A model generated the notes under the pieces. It worked only from the letters and a program-made list of their open reading frames with translations, was not told the origin of the DNA and did no database searches. A program made the translations under genes and the position numbers. Positions 10,535 through 22,500 of a stretch of 64,000 bases of DNA are shown here, in pieces (position 1 is the first letter of the stretch; each line of letters begins with the position of its first letter). The stretch spans positions 23,822,619-23,886,618 of the forward strand of contig BTRK01000004.1 of assembly GCA_036245805.1 (NCBI GenBank), read 5' to 3'. The stretch is from Pristionchus mayeri. Its lineage: Eukaryota; Nematoda; Chromadorea; Rhabditida; Neodiplogasteridae.

Positions 10535-13500
10535 GCAATAAATTCGAACAGAAGGCGTTGATTGATGAGATGAGAAAGCATATCGAATCACTTATAGATG
10601 AACGTGACACTTTAAAGAATGCTAATAAGTCGATGAAGGTAATTTATGGAGTTTCTATATGTACCCTCTCCCAGTCTGGAATGAAATCAGAGATGAACCG
10701 TACATCCCGGGCCTGCAACAATAAGCGGTTGAGAGAGTTAATGTTGGCAACTGTGTTCAGCACCGAGATTCCCTTTAATAAGTTTCAATTAAACCATCGT
10801 TCCATTCCTTGGGGAGGGGTTGTTCGACTCTTGGAGAACCGGACTCCGCATTTTTATTGAACGTTTTGCAGTGTGAGATAGTCGCGCTAAAGGAATCAGC
10901 AAAAACTTTTGAAGACGATTTGATTTTGAAGAAAACTACGGTATGTGTTACTCACCTTTAAAAAAACGACTCACTCGTCCTGTAGGGGGTTGGGGGAGCA
11001 ATGAAATTGAGAGGGTCGAGTGCTAGGCACTTCTTCACTTCACCGGACCATTCAAAAATAATTGAGAATAATCGTAGGGTTATTGTGATAATGACTAGAT
11101 AACAATAAATTGAGTCCATTTATTGCGATCTAATGACTAATTGTGTCTACTTCTCAAATCAGTCATAACCTTCCCATTCAAAATTTTCGATTTTATTGAA
11201 TGGTCCGGTGAAGTGAAGAAGTGCCGAGTGTTATTGAGAGGGAGAGATTGAGAGAGACTCGATCCATCTAGTAAACAAGCCGTCTCGATGAGCCGATTTT
11301 GTCATCTTCACCAGCACCTTCTTGTATGTGTATGTACACGGCCCGCTAAACAGTGGAAAAGGAGTCCGGTCAGACAACAGCGTTGCGGCCGTGACGCAGA
11401 CCAGTTCACGAATAGAATTTGTTTTTTAACGGAAAATGGCCTTTGGATAGGAGGCGGTATGGCGGAACCCCGTAGGGTTGGCTTGCCGGGAACCCGGTAT
11501 TTGCAGGGAATTAACAGGTCTTTATAGCCTAGGGGGGGAGGTCGTCGGCAGTCCACTGGGCTCGAATTTGAGCGTTTAGGAGGGGGTTTACGGCCACCAG
11601 GGGTCGTAAACTTTTGCACCTGACGACCTCCCCCCCCCCGTCGACGGGAGCCCGCCGGGCGGGGGGTTCACGTGCATCCGGAGGAGGCGTACCCTTCGCA
11701 TGAGGGGGACGCGGGGTGACGGGAATTTGCATGGCGGGTTCTCGGGTTTACGGAACCGTACCCTTTCCGAGCCCATCACTGTGTGGCAGAGGGAGCATTG
11801 AAGTTACGTCGAGTTTTAGCTTGGAAAACCGCGTTTTTTAGATGTTCATTTTTCTCGATCGATATTTGCTTTGCGCCAATTGCCAGATGTTATATTTGTT
11901 CGTGAGTCCACTCTAATGACACTAGAGCACATAATCGCGCCTTTCCCATCCATCTGTCAATTGGCGCAATTGCATTATATCGATCGGAAAGCTGGCAACC
12001 TGCGACCCTACTCTTCCCGAATATTCATTAAATATCAGCGATAACATATTTTCTCAGTCTCTATTTCCCAGAATGACATTTAGATCAATTCGAAAACATA
12101 TTTTTATATAAAAATGAAGAAATAATTAATAAAAATATTGAAAAAAAAGTCAATGCGTCACGGCCGTAACGCGGTTGTCTGACCGGACTCCTTTTCCACT
12201 GTTTAACGGGCCGTGGGAAAAGAGCAGCTAAAATTTTAAGAGTGCATGCATCTGAACGAGAGCTGTCGAATGAGGTGCTGGCGCCGTAAATGCGGACACG
12301 CCTGTGAAACTTTCGCCATGTAAACTTTCCCGGATCGTTTAAACTTTCTTTTTAACAGACAATTCGGAGAAACAACGATCATTCTTGGCCGCGCGCTCAG
12401 AAGAGAGCTGTTTAAGTGACAATTGACTGTGGAAAAGAAAGTTCAAACGATCCGGGAAAGTTGACATGGCGAAAGTATCAGGTGTGTCCGCATTTTCGTC
12501 GCCAGCAAGAGAACATGCATTCTTAAAATTTTAGCTGCTCCTTTCCATTCGTATTCGAAAAAATTGTCTATGAAAGTGGTGTGTTTCAAATTTACATTCA
12601 GGAAAAAAAATGAGCTATCGATAGAGCTCGAAAAATGAGCCGGGGTCACTCAGAGGTCAATTTTGGTGTATCTGTCACTGAAACCGAGATAACGGCTCTC
12701 AAAGTGGGAGGTGCCTAGATCCGACCCGGTGCCATGAAGTCCAAAATGAAATCTACACAATGAGACTTTGGGGGAGTGTCAGACGTGCCTCAGGATGCCC
12801 GAATCCGGTTGACACTCATTTCACGTTCCCACCTTCATTCCCGAGAATGGCGAATCCAGCTCGATTCTCGTGAAGTGCGTGATACCGATTCAGGTGGACG
12901 ACGGATCTGTGGTTATGTCTAATCGGATAGCAATGAATGCACCTTCGAAAAATCTTTCCTCCTCATCCTCATTTCCCTCGGACAAGTCTCGTCTACCGAG
13001 GGCTCCTGGCTCATCTCCGACGAATGCATCTCTCTCATCAAAAGTATTTATACTTATTATACTTTTTGACACTGAACCGAGAAAATGCCCATCACTTCCT
13101 CCCAATCGTCAAATCTACACGTTCTCCACAGCATCGTTTTAGTTTGCTGTATGTCGAGCAGTTGGCTGAGTAGGAAAGACGTCTTATACATTAGGCATTT
13201 TTTGTTTTTTTAAAATTTAGAACAAATATTGTTGAACAAAAAAGAAAAAAAAGACGTAATCAAAATAGATATTTGAATACGATTCACTAAATTATTGATC
13301 TTAAAACTTATCGGTCGAGCGGCTCGAGCCTTGTTATTTCAAATGATGAAATACCAATGGCCATTATTTTTGTGGTTGTTGGGAATCAGTGGTGCTCGAA
13401 AGGGTATGGGGGGGGGGGGTTTGTTACGGGAAATAGGTGGAAATAGGTTGTTTTTTTTTGAAAAATAGATAGGCTTTGCGTAGGAGGGGGTTGGCCGGAA

Positions 13501-16500
13501 TTTCGTTGGGTTGGCGCTTCGGGAAGCCGGTATGGCAGGTAGTAAGCCCTGCCGGCGAGGGGGGGGGGGCCGGCGGTAGCCGCTTGGACCATTTCTGGGG
13601 CTTCTGGGAGGTTTTTTACGTCCCGGGGCCATAATTTTTTTGCAACCAGCGGCCTCCCCCCCCCCCCCCCGATCGTCGGCCAGGACGGAGGTTCACGTAC
13701 TTCTCGGGGTGCCGTACCTTTCCCATGCAGGGTACGCCGGGGTCACGGGAATCCCACCTAGCGGGTTCACGGATTTACGGACACGTACCCTTTCCGAGCA
13801 CATCACTGGTGGGAATGTTTAACACCTTATTGAAGACCTTTTCCTCGGAATTGCTATTATCCATTGACGAAGTTAAAAGTAATTAGTTTTTTTCACCATT
13901 TCAGTGTCACCGGATATTTTTCTCATACATATCACGGACCACCTGTAAGATTGCAGGAACCCATACGACAGAAAAAATTTTGATCGCGGATTTCGGTGAG
14001 ATGTTGAGACTGTGAGGTCGAGGACAACACCAATCAGCTTCGTTTATCGGAATTTGCATGTTTACGGGTAGTAGTGAGCTACACCCTTCTAATGGGCGGC
14101 ACTTCTTTACTTTAGGAGTAACTCCGCCCACCCCTCTCTACGTCTCTGACACTCTGCCTCTCTCCCCCTACCCCTTCCCTCTGGCGCTCTAACTCGTAAA
14201 CAACTACTCCCACTCTCTAGTAAACAACTTCTTTGCATGGCGAGAGCATAGGCGTTACAAGACACATCTATACCTCTTTCCCTATTGGCGACCGGCGAAG
14301 CGGGGAGTCCTGTAAGCAACGATAGGGTCTCCCCGCAAAGCGGGGAGACTCTATCGTTGCTTACCGCATAGGCTAAAAGCCGGCTTAGGCCGGCGATATG
14401 CACAGAAAGCTGCGTAGCTCTAGCCTCTGACGGGCGAGAGAGTACACTGGGTGAGAGTGCGAGAGCGCGAGAGATTGCAATTAGGCGTGGCGAGCGGCGC
14501 GCTCCCTCGCCTCTCTCTGCCCCGGCGCGTCTAGAGAGCACCGGGCCTACGAAGGAGCTCCCCGCTGATCCTGTCTTGTTTCAACACCCACACCACCGCG
14601 AGTGGCCATTTATAGTCGCCGGTGGTTTTTGGCTGGCCGTCCCTTCCATGAGGAGGGGGTGGTTCCTCCCTCCCTGAGTAGGGAGTTAGGGGGCCAGAAT
14701 GGGAGAAATGGGGTAACCTCCTAAAGTAAAGAAGTCCCAAATGGCCGTATCTCGGCCAGTTTTTGACCTACAGCGAGCGATTTTTTTCCAATCGGTGCAT
14801 AATTAATTTGTCTATAAGTAGGCTCGCTTACAACACGCGAAAAAGTGTCATCTTCCTATAGACCACTGAGTCATAATTGTAGAGCTTTTTGTCAGCTTTC
14901 GAAATCTGGTCTTACTTTACTGATTTGCTTAATTCGGAGGGGAGACACAGCGAAATGTATTTTAATTTTAAAAATCAACCAAATTCGGAAAATCCTGGTT
15001 CTTCCTACTGAATAGCAGTCTTGAATCCAGTTTAAAGAAACTGGATTCAAGACAAATGAAATAGATAGGTACCTCAATTCGAGTATGGCGAATCAGAATC
15101 TGAAATAAAAATTGTGTTGTAAAGAGAAAAGTAGATTCATACTCTCAAATTTCATTGATTTTCTCCCTGCAGTTTTCGAAATTGTGAGATGAAATCGAGC
15201 GAAATCGACTATAATCTCTCGTCTCCCCTCTCGTTCCCTCTGCGCTCTCTCGCACCACCACACTCTATCGCCTTTCCTCCCTAGAGAAGAGGAAGATATT
15301 AGTGAAATAAAAAACTACGGACAAATGGTGTATACCGGTGTGAGAGCCGTGCAACGTGGTTCCGTGTTTTATCTCCGGCTCTCTTCGCCCCGCCTCTTTC
15401 ACGTACGCGCGCGTTTATTTTTTCCCGCTTCTGGCTCAACTATTGGTGTTGGTTTCTGCATAGGGAAGCGTTTATCAAGCGTCGTTGATAAAAAAAACAC
15501 ATGAAAAGCAAAGCAAAAACAACGGAGACAAGCAGTTACAGTAATAAACCTTCCTAATTTAAATTGGGGTGTTATCTGGGTGCATCATCTCCTTCTGCAT
15601 TTTCCACGTTCGGGAATTTGTTTGTTCCGTGTGGTGTGTGACAATTTTTTATATTTCTATGATAGTGGAGAGCCGACTCATTTATCACCGTTCTCGGAGC
15701 ACTATTTCACTTCAATTTCGAAAACCGCAGGGAGTAAATCAATGAAAGTTGAGATTCCGATAACTGCGATATACGCGAAAACCTGTTTTCGACGTGACGT
15801 CTGGAGCCAACGGTGAATCTGGGAGCAAAATGAATGTCCCACCGTTTTCAGTACCTTCGATTACTGTGAGAATAGAAACCCAAGCAATGGTGTTAGTGCG
15901 AGTGCAGCGAGTATGTTTGGAGAATGAAAGACAAGTGGTCGGTGGAGATAACGTGCGGAACATTTTAAACCCAGTTTGCGATTAGAGTAGCCGAGTCTGA
16001 ATCGCAAACTGGGTTTAAAATGTTCCGCGCGTTATCTCCACCGACCACTTGTCTTTCATTCTCCAAACGCACTCGCTGCACTCGCACTAACACCATTGCT
16101 TGGGTTTCTATTCTCACAGTACCCCAAAACGCATCGTCACAGGAAATCGAATATTTTTTGCTGTCCCTGCCGGATCTGATCGATTCTTAGGCAAACGGTC
16201 TGATATTCGAAATCATCGAACTCATAATTCTGTAATTAAAAAGCATGATATTTTGATGCCAGCAGCTTCGAGGTGGCATTAGCTGTCATCCATACAAATT
16301 TCAAGTCATTTCATAATTCGGTTGCCGAGCTACAGGCAAATGGGTAGGTGCAGCCCACATGCTGCCTGGCTTAACCGATCGAGATGGAGTAAAATAAAAT
16401 TGACCATGATGGTCAGCACCCTCGAATACCTCTTGTCGCAAGTTTTCGAAAATTTGGTGTGCCAAACCCTTTAGCACATTGTTCGACGATTTTTCGATTT

Positions 16501-19500
16501 TTCTGACGGACGAAAAAAATATACATGGGTTTACCGGCGGTGTGGGCAGCTTGAGCATCACTCAACAGCAAGGCTGCACACCGGAAAAACCGGAAAACTG
16601 TATTTAGCTTTTGAGTGAACGTTGCCATAATCAAATGCATTACGTAGTTTTGTAGAGCTCCGAAATGCGGTTCGAATAGTACCGCATGCTAGTATTTTCG
16701 TTCAATGCAAAAGAAGTTATTAAACTTTTTTCCGGTTTTTTTCTGATAATTTTCCGACCGGAAAAAACCGGAAAAAAGTCCAATAATTATTTTTGCCGTG
16801 AACGAAAATACTAACAGGCGGCACTATTCGAATCGGATTCCGGAGCTCTAGAAAACTACATCATGCATTTGATTATGGCAACGTTCACCCAAAAGCTATA
16901 TACAGTTTTCCGGTTTTTCCGGTGTGCAGCCTTGCTGTTGAGTGATGCTCAAGCTGCCCACACCGCCGGTAAACCCATGTATATTTTTTTTGTCCGTCAG
17001 AAAAATCGACGTAAGGGGTTCATGGTCGATAATGGTGTGGTAGGTCATGGTGTACTCAAGCCCAACTGCCGTACCAACTTACACTATGGGACTACAGTAA
17101 TCCAAATTACAGTAACCTGATTACCGTAACCTCAGTTCCGGGGAGGAACTTGAGTTCCTTGGGTCAAACTTTTTACAAAAATAATCACTATTATTGATGT
17201 TCTACAGTAACCTACCGTAACCCTCACTACCGTATGCACATTGCCAGATGATGAACTGACTTTTTTTTACAAAATATGTCGCAAAAATCAGTTCTTTGCT
17301 CAATGTTGAGTAACTCAGTGAGGAAAATTTATTTTTATTTTTTCTTCATTGAATCATGGCCGAGTGGCTAAGGGGCTTGTCTTGGAAACCGAAGGTTGGA
17401 AGTTCGAGTCCAGCTAGTATAAAACATCTTTGCCGTGCTTCGGGGAATTTGCCTAAGGCATTTGGAGTTACCATATCAGCTTCTACCGTACTCCGGTCCG
17501 GTGGGTCAACCCAAGTTCACTGGGTATTTTTATTTATTTATCACATCAGGCAGCAGTGCTCAGGTGAGGATGGGGCCATATTCTTCATAGGCTGCGCTCC
17601 ACCAATGGGGTCCGATGGCTCTCCTGAGGTCATCACGCCATCGAGTCTTGGGATGGCCTTGAGGGCGTGCACGATTGTAGGGCGTCCACACAGTAGTCGC
17701 ACGCGTCCAGTGGTTGACACGCATCTCCCGTAACTTCAGCGCCCATTTTGCTTTGCATTTGAGGGCCTCCTTATTCCAGTCGCGTACTCCAGTGATCTCC
17801 CGCAGTCTCTCATTTCTCATTCGGTCCTTGAGAGTCACTCCGACCATTCTCCGCTCCATCTTCCTTAGTGTGACGTCAAGACGCTCCTTGTCACTTGATC
17901 GTAGAGCCCACGTCTCACTCCCGTAGAGCACGGTAGATTTGACGCAGCTGTCGAAGAGACGCCTCTTTGTCTTCATGGGGAGAATGCGGCTGGCGAGTAG
18001 ATGAGAAAGCTTGCTCCATGCAGCCCAACCCAATCGAATTCGGTGTTCCAGTTCGGCAGAGGGATCAAGGGGGAGAGAGATCTTCCCGCCAAGATAGGTG
18101 GCTGAATCAGCGAAGCAGAACACTTGATTGTTGATTACGATGGGCGATCGAGTGGTGGTGCAGGATGTGAGGAGGACTGTCTTGGAAGCATTCACTTCCA
18201 GTCCGACTCGAGAGCAGGCCTCTACCAGCTTCCTTAGCATGTTCTCCATTTCGGGACGGTTCTTGGCAATGAGGGCGACATCATCGGCGTACTCCAGATG
18301 ACAGAGAGGTCTTCCATCAATCCGAAGTCCGCAGTCCTCCCAGTCGATGTCGTCCATTGCGAGGCGGAGGACAGAGTTGAAGAGACGTGGGGACAGAGTG
18401 TCACCCTGCCGTACTCCTCTCTTCACTTGCACGGGGACCACATCTTCGTTCACTCTGATGAGGGTCGAAGACGACTCATAGAGGCGCCGAAGAAGGTGAA
18501 CGAGAGTAGGGTGCACTCCAGCCTTCCAGAGAGCCTGCCAGACGGCACTCCACTCAACTGTATCGAAGGCCTTGGTGAAATCGACGAAACCAAGATACAG
18601 GGGGATACTGTATTCATGCGTCCTTTCTGCGAGTTGCTTAATGGCGTGTAAGTTGTCGAGAGTCGAGTGCCCCTTGCGGAATCCAGATTGGGTGAGGGAC
18701 TCGGACTCATCGAGTGACACTTCGATTCTTTTCATGATCACCCGAGTGATACTCTTCAGGGTGACTGTCAGGAGGGAAATGAGCCTGTAGTTGCTGATGT
18801 TGGTAGTGTCTCCTTTCTTATGCAGTAAGGAGACGACAGCTTCAACGAGGCCTTCGGGGACAGTATCACCTGCCACAAGGTGGTTCAGAAGATCGGCCAA
18901 TGGCTGTGCAAGGAATTCACGTGATAGGCTGAGCATATCAGGAAGGACCTTGTCAGAACCAGGGGAATGGCCACTCTTGAGGTAAGAAAGAGCATCACGA
19001 CACTCATCAGCCAAGAAGGGTGGAAGGGGCTCGGCAGAGGGAGGAACGGCAAGAGGGAGGACGACAACGGACGTGTAGAGAGTATTGTAGAAGCGCTGGA
19101 CTTCGCTCGTGGTCGCTTGCTGGGAGAGCGCGCCAGAGACGGGGTCGGGGACGAGAAGACGCTTCCGGGTTGAGTGTAGATCTCTCTGTGCACGAACGAT
19201 GCTTCTTCCCATGATGGCTGCATTCTTGGCTTGCGTTTCTTTCCTCCGACGAATGTCAGAGAGCAACACGGGCAGTCTTGCAGGCAATCGAGAAGGGGAG
19301 GGCATCGCGAGGGTTTGTCCTGAGAAGGTGGCGACTTGCGATGAGACGGCGAGTAGAGGGCGAGATCCAGGGTGGGACGTGGCGTTTCCTCCAGCTGTTG
19401 GTAGCCGCGGTCTGGGCGAAAGCGACGATTGCATGGTAGGCTTCCGTAGCAGAATTGGGGCGCGCAAGGGGCAGAGATCCGAGTAGATTGGAGTCAGCAG

Positions 19501-22500
19501 TATAAGCGCGCCGATCGAAATCGTAACGCTCCCTGCGACGTTTCTGCTTTGCCTTGCGGGGAAGGGAAAGACACATCCGGACAAGGCGGTGGTCGGAGTT
19601 AAACTCGAAGTTTCCCACTACTCCACAGTTGACAACCCGCGCGGAAGCAGGGGCAGCGATGAAATCAATCTGGGAGAACGTCGAGCCATTGGGGGACCGC
19701 CAAGTCCAGAGTCGTCCTTGTCTTTTCTTCTGGAACGTGTTCCATACGCACAGGTTGTTTCTCACGCAGGCCTCGGTGAAAGTGCGGCCACGTGAGTTCG
19801 GGGACTGAGAGGCGAAGGCACCGATATGAGATTCATTACCAGGCTCTTGCGACACTACAGTTGAAGTCACCCGTCAACACTGGCGTGTAGCCTCTAGGCG
19901 CACTCTGCAGGGCAGCATCGACTAGGTCTAGGAAGGAATCATACTCCCGATCATCATAGGAGGATGTCGGAGCATAGGCGCAGACCAGGAAAATGCGTTC
20001 TTGAGGCAACTGCAGAGTGGCCAAACGGGGAGAGAGGCCAAGAAACACGGCTCCTCGCGCCAAATGCGCGCGCAGGAGGAAAGCGACACCATGAGACGCG
20101 GTGGTACTGCCCGAGTGGAATACCACAGTGCCTGAGGATGTGAGAGAGAAGGATCCTACACTCACAATCCTTGATTCCTGCACTGCGATGATGTCCCACT
20201 TGATCTTGCTGAGGGCCAGTTCCATCTCGATCTGCTTGTCTCTCGAGGCGAGGGTCCGCGCATTGATGGAGCCGATGTAGAGGTGGCGCTCCATCGTAGA
20301 GGCTTGCAACTGCCGCGGGCCAAACGCTTCTGGCAGAGTGGGCGACTGGGTGGAGGGAGGGACGGGAGGGAAAGAGCAACCCGCAGCTCACAGCTCGCTT
20401 GTCGACCCAGAATGTCACTGGGTCACATACATGAATTTATATCGTAAAATCACTGTAATCATGCTATCAATTATGTTTGTCATATTTCTCTACATTACTG
20501 CTGATTAAGAGACTTTCTCGGTAATATTCGAGGGTTCGTCTGTTGTGGCCGGAAGGCATCGCTAATCTTGATCAAATTTATTTTTTGGATTAATCCATTA
20601 TCCCTGTTCACTAAATGAAGTACTATATTGATCATGCACTTGAAACATAGAAATGCCGGGTTTCAATCACTCACGAGTCACGAGTCAATCACGAGATCTT
20701 TTTGGCTTTTTGTGACTGTGCAACATATAATTTTTTTTTCTACAACCTCCGTAATATGCCACTTGGTGCTTTTTCTATTCCAGTTATATATGAGCCCGTT
20801 TGTCTAAGAATCGAGCAAGGGCAGGGACAGCAAAAAAATCTCGATTCTCTGTAACTATAGGTGTTGGGGTAATCGAAGGTGCTGAAAACGGTGGGCTCGT
20901 TCATTTTGTCTCCAGTGTCGTCGGTGGATCCAGACGTCGTCACGTCGAAAGCGGGTTTGCGCGTACGTCGCCTCTCCGGAAACTGCTAAAATTACGCGAA
21001 TTTGGTTTCCGGGGTAGAATTTCATGCTGATTACGCCTATCCACTTCATTTTTCACGAAGTATTAAAATTATTTTTAAAAAATCAACTTTTCGAAGACGC
21101 AATTGCGAGACTAGTGAGTTATATGGTTGGAACCGCCGTGACGAGCGGATTCAGAATTTCAATTTTCATGCATTTTCACCTCGCGGTTTTCGAGATTGGG
21201 GTGAAAACGTGAGATCAAATCGAGCGAAATCTGCGCTAATCTTCTTCGCACTCGTTCCCTCTGGGCTCTCTCATCTCACCACACTCTCTCGCCTCTTCCT
21301 CGCTAGGGAAGAGGGGGGGATAGTGGAGTGTCGACTCGTTTATCACCGTCCTCGGCTCACGTTTTCACTCCAATCTCGAAAACCGCAAGGTGAACATGCA
21401 TGAAAATTGGAATTCTGAATCCGCTCGTCACGGCGGTTCCAACCATATAACTCACTCGTCTCGCAATTGCGTCTTCGAAAAGTTGAATTTTTAAAAATTA
21501 TTTTAATACTTCGTGAAAAATGAAGTGGATAGGCGTAATCAGCATGAAATTCTACCCCGGAAACCAAATTAGCGTAATTTTAGCACTTTTCGGAGAGGCG
21601 ACGTACGCGCAAACCCGCTTTCGACGTGACGACGTCTGGAGCCAACGATGACTCTGGGAGCAAAATGAATGAGCCCACTGTTTTCAGCACCCTCGATTAC
21701 CCCACAACCCAAAGCTACAAAGAATCGATTTTTTTTTGCTGTCCCGGAACCTACCGGATCTGCTCTATCCTTAGGCAAACGGGCTCATATTTTTTACCCT
21801 CAATTTTTCGAAATCGATTTGCGATTGTATTATTGGACCGAAGAAAATGAACATTTTGCTGACCCGGCATTTCAATGTTTCAAGAGCATGATCAATAAAA
21901 TACTACATTTAGTGATTAGGGAACATGGAGGTATCCAGAAAAAAAATTTGATCAAGATCGGTTATGACTTCTGGCCAAAACAGACGAACCCTCGAATATT
22001 ACCGAGAAAATCTCTCAATCAGCAGTAATGTAGAAAAAAATTACAAACATAATTGCTAGCATGATTACAGTGATTTTACGATATGAGTTCATGTTTGTGA
22101 CCCAGCGAACTTGGATTGACCCACCGGACTGGGGTACGGTAGAAGCGGATATGGTAACTCCAAATGTCTTAGGCAAATTCCCCGAAGCACGTCAAAAATA
22201 TTTTATACTAGCTGAACTCGAACCCACTACCTTCGGTTTCCAAGGCAAGCTCGTTAGCCACTTGGCCATAATTTAATGACGAAAAAAATAAAATTTAATT
22301 GGAGAGTTACTCAATATTGAGGAAAGAATGATTTTTATTGCATCTTTTAGAGAGAGAAAAGTCAATTCGTGATTGACCAATGTGCATACGGTAGTGAGGG
22401 TTACGGTAGGTTACTGTAGAACATCAATAATAGTGATTGATTATTTTTGTAAAAAGTGACCCAAGGAACTCAAGTTGCTCCACGGAACCCAGGTTACGGT

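Larger units (their letters stand above)
10941..12893. other. intron of the coiled-coil gene, repeat-filled
   Basis: Between exons 10872-10940 and 12894-13043. It holds the inverted-repeat element 11337-12215, the first G/C-rich direct repeat (11440-11790) and the short palindrome 12222-12545. No further exon was recognised. Confidence 0.5.
17353..20450 (+). mobile_element. SINE family 1, copy 2, split by the RTE LINE
   Basis: Head GGCCGAGTGGCTAAG with a B box AGTTCGAGTCC at 17353-17420. The body runs to TCACTGGGT at 17525; its last bases (GGTCACATA...) resume at 20421 after the LINE. The intact mirror copy is at 22085-22273. Confidence 0.65.

Noticed and set aside
14107..14541. 144-codon minus-strand frame
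   Set aside because: Lies entirely in a MULE-type MITE and reads through its hairpin; compositional.
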